A stretch of DNA of 15,452 nt from Ga0077527 sp964606765 (GTDB taxonomy: Bacteria > Pseudomonadota > Gammaproteobacteria > Burkholderiales > SG8-41), in the NCBI GenBank assembly GCA_964606765.1, contig CAZSIR010000064.1, positions 1 through 15,452 on the forward strand. Reading direction: 5' to 3'. Positions 1-7,393 of this stretch are shown in pieces. Each line of letters opens with the position of its first letter. Position 1 is the stretch's first letter. Both the position numbers and the translations under genes were made by a program. Under the pieces are notes generated by a model that searched no databases, had not been told where the DNA came from, and saw nothing but the letters and a program-made list of their open reading frames with translations.

Positions 1-614
1 TGATGTTCAACGCCATCGCGGTCACCCTGGTCGAGCACGGCCTGACGCCGAGTTCGATCGCCGCGCGCATGACTTACACCGGCGCGCCGGAGGCGATGCA
101 GGCCGCCGTCGCCGCCGGCCTCAGCGGCCTCGGCAGCGTGTTTGTCGGCAGCATGGAAACCGCGGCGCGCATGCTGCAGGAAGCCCTGCCCGACCCGTCC
201 GTGGATGCCGACCTTGACCAGCTGGCGGCACAGATCGTCGAACGCTTCCATGCGCGCAAACAGATTGTCCCCGGCATCGGCCACACCCTGCACAAACCGG
301 TGGATCCGCGCGCGCCGCGCCTGTTCCAGATCGCCGCCGAACAGGGGTATGACGGCCCATATGTGCGCCTGATGCAGAAAGTCGGCGCGCAGGCGGAAAA
401 GGTCTACGGCAAATCGCTGCCGGTAAACGCCACCGGCGCCATCGGCGCGATTGCCAGCGAACTCCGGCTGCCGTGGAAAATCGTCCGCGGTATCGGCGTG
501 CTGGCCCGCGCCATCGGCCTCGTCGGCCACATCCTCGAGGAAATGAAAAACCCGATGGCCTACGAGATCAAGCAGCGCGCCGAAGAGGAAGCCACAGCGC
601 ATTTGCGCGGCTGA
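1..614 (+). CDS. Citryl-CoA lyase / citrate synthase-family protein, C-terminal part (5' end outside window)
   Basis: The frame is open at the left edge, so the visible 203 residues are the C-terminal part of a longer protein; the Met at base 3 is probably internal. The motif GIGHTLHKPVDPR (His94, His97, Asp101 and Arg103 counted from that Met) matches the GxGHxxHKxxDPR active-site signature of the citrate synthase fold. The preceding ARMTYTGAPEAMQAAVAAG and later LPVNATGAIGAIASEL are typical of the short citryl-CoA lyase-like branch. These enzymes cleave or form citryl-CoA or related CoA thioesters in the cytoplasm; the actual substrate cannot be read here. The TGA at 612-614 is followed by ~107 bp before the next gene. 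Citrate synthase proper is less likely because the chain ends soon after the NATGAI region. Confidence 0.8.
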   Translation, partial: MFNAIAVTLVEHGLTPSSIAARMTYTGAPEAMQAAVAAGLSGLGSVFVGSMETAARMLQEALPDPSVDADLDQLAAQIVERFHARKQIVPGIGHTLHKPVDPRAPRLFQIAAEQGYDGPYVRLMQKVGAQAEKVYGKSLPVNATGAIGAIASELRLPWKIVRGIGVLARAIGLVGHILEEMKNPMAYEIKQRAEEEATAHLRG

Positions 615-721
615 ACCCTCCCGCAACGCAGCAATTCGCCGCAGTTGACAAGGGCACGGGGCAGCGCAGAATCGCCATTCCCGGCGGTCAGCCGATCGCC
701 GGAACTCTGGGGGAGACAAGA

Positions 722-1327
722 ATGAAACGACTGTATGCGTTTGTCCTGGTCGCTGCCGCGCTGTTCATCGCCGGTTGCGCCCATGATGCGTCACAGGGCT
801 GGATCACGCTGGTCGACGGCGAAAAAGGCCTGGAAAACTTCGACCGCATCGGTGACGCCAACTGGCGCGCCGAAGGCGGCGCCATCGTCGCCGACAAGGG
901 CAAGGGCGGCCATCTCGTGAGCAAACAGTCCTACAAGAACTTCGAACTCTATGCCGAGTTCTGGGCCGACCACAGCACCAACAGCGGCATTTTCTTCCGT
1001 GCTTCCGATCCCAAGAAAGTCGGTGCCGACAGCGCCTACGAGGCCAATATCTATGACCGCCGCCCCGGACAGGAATACAGCACCGGCGCCATCGTCAATT
1101 TCGCCCAGGTCAAAAATCCGCCACCCAAAGCCGGCGGCAAATGGAACACCTTCGAGATTTACGCCAACGGCGGCGAATTGACGCTGCGCCTCAATGGCGA
1201 CGTGACGGTCAGCACCCACAATACAAAATATGCTTCCGGTCCCGTCACCCTGCAGTTCGGCAACGGCGACAAGGATGCACCCGGCGGCGCCATCAAGTGG
1301 CGCAAGGTCCTGATCCGTCCGCTCTGA
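722..1327 (+). CDS. DUF1080 (3-keto-disaccharide hydrolase-like) lipoprotein
   Basis: This is a 201-residue protein starting MKRLYAFVLVAAALFIAGC, a lipoprotein signal with lipobox FIAGC and lipidated Cys19, so it is exported and membrane anchored. The remainder fits the DUF1080 family, a concanavalin-like beta sandwich: 'GWITLVDGEKGLENF' near the mature N-terminus, then NFELYAEFWADHSTNSGIFFRA, a GKWNTFEIYANGGELTLRLNG strand pair, and a final GGAIKWRKVLIRPL. The family is linked to glycoside (3-keto-disaccharide) hydrolysis or carbohydrate binding, but single-domain lipoprotein forms are mostly uncharacterised. The start at 722 is chosen because a GGGGGAGA ribosome site lies just upstream and the signal peptide begins there. 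The frame is open further upstream to 473, but that overlaps the previous gene and is arginine-rich nonsense. Confidence 0.85.
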   Translation: MKRLYAFVLVAAALFIAGCAHDASQGWITLVDGEKGLENFDRIGDANWRAEGGAIVADKGKGGHLVSKQSYKNFELYAEFWADHSTNSGIFFRASDPKKVGADSAYEANIYDRRPGQEYSTGAIVNFAQVKNPPPKAGGKWNTFEIYANGGELTLRLNGDVTVSTHNTKYASGPVTLQFGNGDKDAPGGAIKWRKVLIRPL

Positions 1328-1342
1328 TGTGTTGATGCAAAA

Positions 1343-1365
1343 CCGCCCGGACACGCGCCGGGCGG
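1343..1365 (+). terminator. GC-rich hairpin after the DUF1080 gene, possible terminator
   Basis: The arms CCGCCCGG and CCGGGCGG form a perfect 8-bp stem around a 7-nt loop (ACACGCG), 15 bp after the stop codon. No T-run follows, so it is at best a weak or Rho-assisted terminator. Confidence 0.4.
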
Positions 1366-1519
1366 CCGCAGTGCCGCACCGTACGCCGCTCCCGGCGCCC
1401 CGGCTCTGACGCATCATCTCTGAAATTCCCGCTGCAATGCGGACACGGGGACTGTGCCCGCAGCAGTCGCAGGGTAAAATCATCGCGCCCTTATATCACG
1501 CCCGCGCGGAGATTACGCT

Positions 1520-2803
1520 TTGAAATCCGAACTGCATGAACTGACGGCCACCGCCATCGTTGCGGCCATTGCCGGCAAAAAAACCACCGCGGAGGCCGTG
1601 GCCCGTGCCTGCCTGGCACGCATCAGCGAACGCGAACCGCAGGTGCAGGCCTGGCAATTCCTCGATCCCGAACTGGTCATCCGGCAGGCCAAGGCCCTCG
1701 ACGCCGGCCCCAGCCGCGGCCCGCTGCATGGCGTGCCGGTGGGCATGAAAGACATCATCGACACCGCCGACATGCCGACCGAGTACGGTTCACCGATTCA
1801 TGCCGGTTATCAGCCGCACATGGATGCCGCCTGTGTCGCCCTGACCCGCCGCGCCGGCGGCCTGATCATGGGCAAGACCGTCACCACCGAGTTCGCCAAC
1901 CGGCATCCGGGCAAAACCATGCACCCGCAGGATGCACGGCGCACCCCCGGCGGGTCCTCCAGTGGTTCCGCGGCCGCGGTCGGCGATCGGATGGTCCCGC
2001 TGGCCGTGGGTACGCAAACCACGGGTTCCACCATCCGCCCCGCCGCCTACAACGGCTGCTTCGGGTACCGCCCCACCTGGGGGGATTTGCGCCTGGCCGG
2101 GGTGATGGAGGCGGCGGGATCGCTGGACACCCTGGGCATCATCGCGCGCTCGGTCGAGGACGTGGCGCTGTACCGCGATGTGCTGGCCGGCACTCCGCCA
2201 GAGCCGGTGCCGGCGGGGAATCCGCCGCGCGTCGCGGTCTGCCGCACCCAGTTCTGGGAAGAAACGGATGCCGGAACCCGCAACGCCATCGAGCAGTGCG
2301 CGGCCGCGATGTCCAAAGCCGGCGCCAAAGTCAGCGAACTCCAGCTGCCGGCGGCTTTTGACCCGATCGACGAAATCCACCAGCGCATTTCCAGTTTTGA
2401 ATTCGCGCGCAACCGCGCCTGGGAACTGCTGCATCATGCCGAGCGCATCAGCGACACGCTGCGCAACAACCGCCTCAAGCACGGACTCGCCTATCGTTTC
2501 GAGGAATACCGCGAGGCCCGGGCCCAGGCGGAAAAGCTGCGGCTGATGCTTGACGACCTCTTCCGCGACTTTGACGTGATCCTCACGCCCTCAGCGGCCA
2601 GCGAAGCGCCGATCGGGCTGAATGCCACCGGTTCGGCCGCCTTCAGTTCGATCTGGACCGCCTGCCACAATCCTTCGATGACGCTGCCGCTGTTCCACGG
2701 CGAAAACAAACTGCCGATCGGCGTACAGCTGGTCACCCGCCGCGACACGGACCGGCAATTGTTTGCCATTGCGAAGTGGACCGCGGCACTGTACGGCCGC
2801 TGA
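1520..2803 (+). CDS. Amidase-signature family amidase
   Basis: This is a 427-residue amidase-signature enzyme, cytoplasmic, with no signal peptide. The Ser-cisSer-Lys triad is recognisable: Lys77 in GVPVGMKDIID, the Gly/Ser-rich loop TPGGSSSGSAAAV (residues 143-154, cis-Ser probably Ser146) and the nucleophile Ser170 in GTQTTGSTIRPAAYNG, 24 residues after the cis-Ser as in the family. The usual T-GG-S before the nucleophile is TTGS here, a mild change. The C-terminal third is divergent, so the substrate (aliphatic or aromatic amide, carbamoyl or peptide amide) cannot be predicted. Translation starts at TTG, with GGAG at 1508-1511 eight bases upstream. The gene converges on the Bug gene with only 14 bp between stop codons. 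Its neighbours on the other strand, an asparaginase-like enzyme and two binding proteins, suggest a shared role in amide/carboxylate use. Confidence 0.9.
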   Translation: MKSELHELTATAIVAAIAGKKTTAEAVARACLARISEREPQVQAWQFLDPELVIRQAKALDAGPSRGPLHGVPVGMKDIIDTADMPTEYGSPIHAGYQPHMDAACVALTRRAGGLIMGKTVTTEFANRHPGKTMHPQDARRTPGGSSSGSAAAVGDRMVPLAVGTQTTGSTIRPAAYNGCFGYRPTWGDLRLAGVMEAAGSLDTLGIIARSVEDVALYRDVLAGTPPEPVPAGNPPRVAVCRTQFWEETDAGTRNAIEQCAAAMSKAGAKVSELQLPAAFDPIDEIHQRISSFEFARNRAWELLHHAERISDTLRNNRLKHGLAYRFEEYREARAQAEKLRLMLDDLFRDFDVILTPSAASEAPIGLNATGSAAFSSIWTACHNPSMTLPLFHGENKLPIGVQLVTRRDTDRQLFAIAKWTAALYGR

Positions 2804-2817
2804 CCTGAAGCCGCGTC

Positions 2818-3789
2818 CTACTCCACGGTGATTTTGGCGTCCGCGATCACCTTAGCCCACTTCGCCGTTTCCTTGCTGATGTAGCCGGCGAAAGCTTCGG
2901 GCGTGCTGGACGTCGCGACGATGCCGGCATCGAGCAGGCGCTTTTTGACATCGGGCGCAGCCAGCGCCTTGACGATTTCGGCATTGAGCCGCGTCACGAT
3001 GTCTTTGGGCGTGCCCACCGGCACGAAAACGCCGTACCAGTTGTTCACTTCAAAACCCTTCAGCCCGGCTTCGCTCATCGTCGGCAGTTCCGGCTTCAGT
3101 TCGAAGCGCTGGTTGCCGGTCATTGCCAGGGCGCGAACGCGTTTTGAATCCATGGCGGCAATAGCGGTGCTGACCGTGGAAAACACCACCTGCACGTTGC
3201 CGGAAACCAGGTCCAGCATCGCCGGCGCGCCGCCCTTGTACGGCACATGGACCATTTTCGCGCCGGTCAGCGCATTGAACAGTTCCCCGGCGAGATGGTC
3301 CGTTGCGCCGGAACCCGAGGAGCCGTAATTCAACTGCCCGGGACGCGCCTTGGCCAGTGCGACAAATTCGCGGACGCTGTTCGTCGGCAGCGAGGGATGG
3401 ACCACCAGCACATTCAGCGCATTGGCCGCCTGCGACACCGGCAGCAGATCCCTGGCCGGGTCATAGGGCATTTTTTTGTACAGGCTGGGATTGATCGCAA
3501 TCGGTCCGATGGTGCCCAGCACCACGGTATAGCCGTCCGCAGGCGACTTGGCCGCAAGGTCGACGCCGATCATGCCGCCGGCGCCGCCGCGGTTGTCCAC
3601 GACGATCTGCTGCCCCAGTCCACCCGACAGCTTCGCTGCCAGCGCCCGCGAGGTGATGTCGGCACCGCCGCCCGGCGCGAACGGACTGATCCATTTCACC
3701 GGACGCGACGGCCAGTTTTGTGCGGCAGCCGGCGTCATGCCGCCTGCAATCATTCCCGCGATCACCACCAGTTTGGCCAGCGTATGCAT
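2818..3789 (-). CDS. Bug/TctC-family tripartite tricarboxylate transporter substrate-binding protein (distal gene)
   Basis: This is a 323-residue periplasmic solute-binding protein. It starts MHTLAKLVVIAGMIAGGMTPAAAQ, a Sec signal peptide with likely cleavage at AAA-Q. Family marks follow: WPSRPVKWISPFAPGGGADITSRAL near the mature N-terminus, IVVDNRGGAGGMIG, YGSSGSGATDHLAGELF and VPYKGGAPAMLDLVSG. Bug proteins bind small carboxylates or related compounds and deliver them to TctAB-type permeases or sensors; no permease gene is in this window. The ATG at 3789 is chosen because AAGGA (3796-3800 on the minus strand) sits 6 bases before it; a longer GTG start at 3807 would include that site inside the gene. 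It is the third gene of a minus-strand operon, 57 bp after the asparaginase-like gene. Confidence 0.92.
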   Translation of the reverse strand: MHTLAKLVVIAGMIAGGMTPAAAQNWPSRPVKWISPFAPGGGADITSRALAAKLSGGLGQQIVVDNRGGAGGMIGVDLAAKSPADGYTVVLGTIGPIAINPSLYKKMPYDPARDLLPVSQAANALNVLVVHPSLPTNSVREFVALAKARPGQLNYGSSGSGATDHLAGELFNALTGAKMVHVPYKGGAPAMLDLVSGNVQVVFSTVSTAIAAMDSKRVRALAMTGNQRFELKPELPTMSEAGLKGFEVNNWYGVFVPVGTPKDIVTRLNAEIVKALAAPDVKKRLLDAGIVATSSTPEAFAGYISKETAKWAKVIADAKITVE

Positions 3790-3846
3790 GTTGGTTCCTT
3801 TGTTCACCGTGTTGAGTCAATCAGTTCATGAAACAGGGCGGCCACT

Positions 3847-4848
3847 TCATCCGCCGCCGGCTGCGGCAAATATTTCGCGCAGGCGCATGCGGTCGCCGGT
3901 TTGGCCCAGCGCGACCATCAGCAGTATGCGCGCCTTGATGCCGCTCAGATAACCCGAAGAAATGGCGCCTTTGGCGATGAGGCTTTGAAAAGAGCCCGGA
4001 TAACCCTTGCCCGGATGCGGCGCGCCCGAAGTGAGGCGCAGGCCTGCAATCACCGGTATGCCGGCCTCCAGCGCGGCGCAGGCGCCCTGGTAGAAGGGCA
4101 GATTGACGTTGCCCCCGCCGGTGGCTTCGATCACGATGCCGTCGACTTTGCCTGCGACGCAGGCGCGAAACAGCAGGTCGCTGCCGCCCTGCCCCATTTT
4201 CAGGATGTGCACATCCGCCCTGATCCGGTCGACCTCGAGGTGAATCCGCCGCTGCGGCATGGCAAAAAAATTCACGCCCTGCCGCGTCACGCTGCCGATG
4301 GCGCCGCCGTCACGCCCGCCGAAGCAGGTGAGCATTTCCGGATTGATCTTGGTCGCGTCGCGCGCGGCATGGATCTCGCTGCCCAGCGCCACCAGTACGC
4401 CGCGGCCAAGGGCTTCGGGATGTGCCGCAATCATCGCGGCACACAGCAGATTGCGCGGTCCATCCGGGTCTTTCTCGTCGGCGTTGCGCTGGGCGCCGGT
4501 AAAAACAACAGGCTTGTCGCCACCGACCGTCAGGTCCATCAGGTAGGCGGTTTCTTCCAGCGTCGCGGTGCCATGCGTGACCACGGCGCCGGCCACCGCA
4601 TCATCGCGCAGCACCCGACGAAGGGTGTCGCGCAGGCCGAAGGCCGTCGCGGTATCCATCAGCGCACTGTTGATGTTTGAATGCTCCACCACGCGGATAT
4701 CCGCCACATCGTGCAATTCCGGAACCGCAGCCACCAGATCCTGCGCTGTCGCTGCGGACACGTGCCCGCCCAGCGCCGCATCGTAGCGGGAGGCAATGGT
4801 GCCGCCGGTGCCGACAATGCAGACCAGCGGTTTTTTGCCGTCCGCCAT
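3847..4848 (-). CDS. L-asparaginase-family amidohydrolase with Asp-to-Ala active-site change
   Basis: This 333-residue protein has the asparaginase/glutaminase layout. The first nucleophile is Thr17 in VGTGGTIAS, the second Thr94 in VVTHGTATLEETAYLMDL, and Lys167 lies in AARDATKINPEM. In type II enzymes the second motif is HGTDT, where the Asp (Asp90 in E. coli AnsB) holds the substrate amino group and supports the Thr-Lys pair; here that residue is Ala95 (codon GCG). The enzyme may therefore use something other than free asparagine or glutamine, or be weak. No signal peptide is evident, so it is probably cytoplasmic. Its ATG follows directly on the TGA of the upstream Bug gene (TGAATG) with AAGGG inside that gene, which implies translational coupling. 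The position between two Bug genes supports a job in hydrolysing an imported compound. Confidence 0.88.
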   Translation of the reverse strand: MADGKKPLVCIVGTGGTIASRYDAALGGHVSAATAQDLVAAVPELHDVADIRVVEHSNINSALMDTATAFGLRDTLRRVLRDDAVAGAVVTHGTATLEETAYLMDLTVGGDKPVVFTGAQRNADEKDPDGPRNLLCAAMIAAHPEALGRGVLVALGSEIHAARDATKINPEMLTCFGGRDGGAIGSVTRQGVNFFAMPQRRIHLEVDRIRADVHILKMGQGGSDLLFRACVAGKVDGIVIEATGGGNVNLPFYQGACAALEAGIPVIAGLRLTSGAPHPGKGYPGSFQSLIAKGAISSGYLSGIKARILLMVALGQTGDRMRLREIFAAAGGG

Positions 4849-5844
4849 TCATTCGCCCTTGATGTTGGCGGCCTTGACCACGACGGCCCAGCGCTTCACG
4901 TCCGCCTCGATCGCCTTGAGGAATTCATCCGGCGTGCTGGCAATCACCTCCAGGCCCATGGCACCCAGCCGCTTGGCGTTTTCCGGATCCCTGAGGATTT
5001 CACGGATGGTGACCGACAGCTTGTCGACAATGGCCTTGGGCGTACCCTTCGGCGCCAGCACCCCCTGCCAGTCCAGCACAAAAACATCCGCAACGCCGGC
5101 CTCCGCCATCGTCGGCACCTCGGGCAGATTGGGCGAGCGCACTTTCGATGACACTGCGAGGGGGCGCAGGCGGCCGCTGCGGATGAAAGGCAGCGCCGAA
5201 GTCATGGATGCAAAACTCATCGTGACATTGCCGCCCACCACATCGGCCACCGCCGGACCGCCGCCCTTGTAGGCGATATGCGTCAGCTTGATGCCGGTCT
5301 TCAGCGCGAAGAATTCACCCGTCAGATGCGGGGCGCCGCCGATGCCTGAAGACGCAAAATTGAGCTGCCCCGGCTTTTCCTTGGCCAGCGCAACCAGGTC
5401 CTTCAGCGAGTTGATGGGGGATTTCGGATTGACCACCAGCACATTGCCCACCGCCGCGGTCATCGTCACCGGTGCAAAATCCTTCACTGAATCAAAGGGC
5501 ATCTTCAGCAGGCTGGGATTCACCGAGTGGCGCAGCGATACCAGGCCGATCGTATAACCGTCGGGATCGGCTTTGGCGATGATGTTGGTGCCGATGATAG
5601 CCGCCGCGCCCGCCCTGTTGTCCACGACCACCTGCTGCCCCCACTGTTCGGTGAGTTTTTGCGCGATGACCCGTGCCGCGCCGTCGCTGCTGCCGCCGGG
5701 CGCGACCGGAACCACCAGCCGGATCGGCCGGTCGGGATAGGTTTTCGCGGCATCGCTTTTGGCGGACTGCGCAATGGCAAGCCCCGTTCCCTGAAAGCAA
5801 AACACCAGCGCTATGACGCCAGTCCGGATTTTGGAAATTGCCAT
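4849..5844 (-). CDS. Bug/TctC-family tripartite tricarboxylate transporter substrate-binding protein (first gene of operon)
   Basis: This is a 331-residue periplasmic binding protein with a Sec signal (MAISKIRTGVIALVFCFQG through LAIA, then QSAK). Family marks are YPDRPIRLVVPVAPGGSSDGAARVI, VVVDNRAGAAAIIGTNIIAKADPDGYT, FASSGIGGAPHLTGEFFALKTG and IAYKGGGPAVADVVGGNV. It is clearly diverged from the second Bug protein at 2818-3789, so the two probably bind different ligands or differ in affinity. The start at 5844 is chosen for its signal peptide and an AGGAG 10 bases upstream; the frame stays open to 6222, but that extension crosses the divergent promoter region and overlaps the next gene. It leads a three-gene minus-strand operon and abuts the asparaginase-like start with no gap. 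Confidence 0.92.
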   Translation of the reverse strand: MAISKIRTGVIALVFCFQGTGLAIAQSAKSDAAKTYPDRPIRLVVPVAPGGSSDGAARVIAQKLTEQWGQQVVVDNRAGAAAIIGTNIIAKADPDGYTIGLVSLRHSVNPSLLKMPFDSVKDFAPVTMTAAVGNVLVVNPKSPINSLKDLVALAKEKPGQLNFASSGIGGAPHLTGEFFALKTGIKLTHIAYKGGGPAVADVVGGNVTMSFASMTSALPFIRSGRLRPLAVSSKVRSPNLPEVPTMAEAGVADVFVLDWQGVLAPKGTPKAIVDKLSVTIREILRDPENAKRLGAMGLEVIASTPDEFLKAIEADVKRWAVVVKAANIKGE

Positions 5845-6085
5845 GACCGCCCCGCTCCTGTGGAAAGTTTTATTATTTGCATGCAACCGCAATATGCGTA
5901 CCACGAATTTCCTCCATGGACGGCATGAAACCGGCTTCCCGGCGTAAGGAAACTGGGCATCCCGGCGACATAACAGCACTGACTTGGTGCCTGCAGTTGT
6001 TATCATGCGCCAATGAGGAGCAAAACGTAAATCCTCGCGCCGGAGCGCCGGGATTTTTGATGCGCAGTTCAAACAGGAGAGTAAT
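5845..6085. promoter_or_regulatory. Divergent intergenic region between the Bug operon and the selenoprotein gene
   Basis: This 241-bp gap lies between two divergent genes and must hold both promoters. I see no convincing -35/-10 pair on either strand. On the + side it contains a short leader frame, ATGAGGAGCAAAACGTAA (6013-6030, MRSKT), and the hairpin listed separately. The ribosome site AGGAGA at 6075-6080 fixes the TTG start of the next gene. Confidence 0.4.
6029..6056 (+). promoter_or_regulatory. Leader hairpin followed by a T-run upstream of the selenoprotein gene
   Basis: AAATCC (6029-6034) pairs with GGATTT (6051-6056) around a GC-rich interior that can pair further, and T residues continue to 6058. 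This looks like an intrinsic terminator or attenuator placed only ~20 bases before the ribosome site. It could equally be chance or the tail of an upstream transcript; only the pairing is seen. Confidence 0.3.
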
Positions 6086-7321
6086 TTGACCCGATTAAGC
6101 GATCTGCCCGAATGGGAGCGGCAGCACCATCTCGATAAAATCAAGGATCTGCCGGATTTCGGCCCCACGCCTTTTGTCGCCGGTCCGCCGCTGAAGCAGC
6201 GTCGCCTCGCCATCATCACCACGGCCGGATTGCATGCCCGCGGCGACCGCCCCTTTGATCCGGGCGCCGCGGATTACCGCATCATCCCCGGCGACACGCC
6301 CGCGGCCGAACTGGTGATGAGCCACACTTCCGTCAATTTTGATCGCAGCGGCTTTCAGGAAGACGTCAATGTGGTGTTTCCGCTGGCCCGCCTGCATGAA
6401 CTGGCGGACGAGAAAATGATCGGCTCGGTTTCAGACTTTCACTATGCCTTCATGGGCGCCGCGCCCATACTCGCGCTCGAACCCAAGGCGCGCGAACTGG
6501 CCGGCCTGCTGAAAAAAGACGGGGTGGACGCCGTCATCCTGAGCCCCGTCTGACCCAATTGCACGTGCGCCGTGGGCGCACTGGGCCACTTCCTCGAACG
6601 CGAAGGCGTTGCGACCGTACAGATCAGCCTGATCCGTGAACAGACCGCGGCCATGAAACCGCCGCGCGCGCTGTGGGTGCCGTTCATGCTTGGACGGCCG
6701 TTCGGCGCGCCGGACGAAGCCGATTTCCAGCGCGATGTGCTGCGCAGCCTGCTCAAACTCTTCGAGCGCAGCGCCGGGCCGGTACTGGAGGATTATCCCG
6801 AGGATGCGCCGGCGGGCAGCACAGCTGCAGCCGGCTCCGCATTCGCCTGCCCGGTCAGCTTCGCCCGCGCCGCCGTGGATGACGGCAAGCTCGGCGCCGC
6901 CCTGCAGCGTGAAATCGCGCAGCTGGCGCCCTGGTACGACCTGGCGAAAAAACGCCGCGGCCGCAGCACGGTCGGCATCTCGGGATTGAGCATTGAGGCT
7001 GCGGCACAACATGCCGCATCACAGCTGGATGCAGTACCGGCAGCACCACCTCCGGGCCTGTCCGCCGGTGTGGCACTGAAACGCGCCTGCGACGACATCA
7101 AGGCCTATTACTATGAGGCCGTCGCCGCGCAGCCGGGCAATCTCAAAGCGAAGGACATCGAACACTGGTTCTGGCATGAAACCGTCGCAGCGCGGGTTTT
7201 TCTCGGCATCCAGCAGGTCTGCCTGAAAAGCAGCGACAAATCGATGCTGCCGCTGGGAAAAATCAGCCTGGTGCCGCGGGTGGTGCAGCATGCACTGACG
7301 GAAGCCGGTCGCAAACCCTGA
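6086..7321 (+). CDS. GrdB/PrdB-family selenoprotein (glycine/sarcosine/betaine/D-proline reductase selenoprotein B-like), TGA at 6551 read as selenocysteine
   Basis: Bases 6086-7321 form one frame of 411 residues interrupted only by TGA at 6551-6553 (codon 156). The flanks fit the GrdB family continuously: GVDAVILSPV before the TGA and PNCTCAVGALGHFLEREGV after it, i.e. U-x-x-C-x-C exactly where GrdB and PrdB have selenocysteine (GVDAVILTST-U-GTC in GrdB, from memory). Homology continues past the TGA (ATVQISLIREQTAAM, PPRALWVPFMLGRPFGAPDE). The TGA forms the foot of a SECIS-like hairpin (separate entry). The N-terminal part (residues 1-155) has the family's ELVMSHTSVNFDRSGFQEDVNVVFPLARL. Residues ~290-411 are a helical extension (DDIKAYYYEAVAAQPG, HWFWHETVAARVFLG) of unknown function. 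Start is TTG with AGGAGA six bases upstream. In anaerobes GrdB or PrdB uses Sec to split C-N bonds; no GrdA/E or PrdA partner is here, so the role is unknown. A Cys-to-stop mutation is the alternative. Confidence 0.8.
6551..6588 (+). promoter_or_regulatory. Bacterial SECIS-like element directly at the in-frame UGA
   Basis: The RNA from the UGA folds well. The lower stem UGACCCA/UGGGCCA (6551-6557 with 6582-6588) has one A-C mismatch. A 7-nt bulge lies on the 5' side only (6558-6564), then a perfect 7-bp upper stem GUGCGCC/GGCGCAC (6565-6571 with 6575-6581) and a 3-nt loop GUG. The loop starts 18 nt after the UGA and has G first, as bacterial SelB-binding elements require; the spacing equals that in E. 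coli fdhF as I recall it. The hairpin could partly reflect GC-rich coding constraint. Confidence 0.75.
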
Positions 7322-7343
7322 AGCGCGATTCTGGCGGCGGAAA

Positions 7344-7374
7344 AAACAAATGGGGCTGCAAGCCCCATTTGTTT
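7344..7374. terminator. Bidirectional intrinsic terminator
   Basis: AAACAAATGGGGCT and AGCCCCATTTGTTT form a perfect 14-bp stem with loop GCA. On the minus strand the stem runs into six T (A-run 7341-7346 on +), so it is a strong terminator for the small lipoprotein gene. For the selenoprotein gene on + only TTTGTTT is available. It lies between the two converging stop codons. Confidence 0.85.
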
Positions 7375-7393
7375 GCCGGCATGTCCGCAGGCG

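Noticed and set aside
473..721. 5' extension of the DUF1080 gene to 473
   Set aside because: It overlaps the preceding gene, is Arg/Pro-rich shadow sequence, and would bury the lipoprotein signal that starts at 722 with a good ribosome site.
791..1483. 230-residue minus-strand ORF opposite the DUF1080 gene
   Set aside because: Mirror of the + strand codon pattern without recognisable domain or ribosome site.
5845..6222. 126-residue N-terminal extension of the first Bug gene
   Set aside because: It crosses the divergent intergenic region and the start of the selenoprotein gene; the signal peptide and AGGAG place the start at 5844.
6551..6553. TGA as a true stop, giving a pseudogene or two separate genes
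   Set aside because: The frame is otherwise intact for 411 codons, homology is continuous, the position is the family's Sec site, and a SECIS-like hairpin is present. A genomic selB/selC check is still needed.
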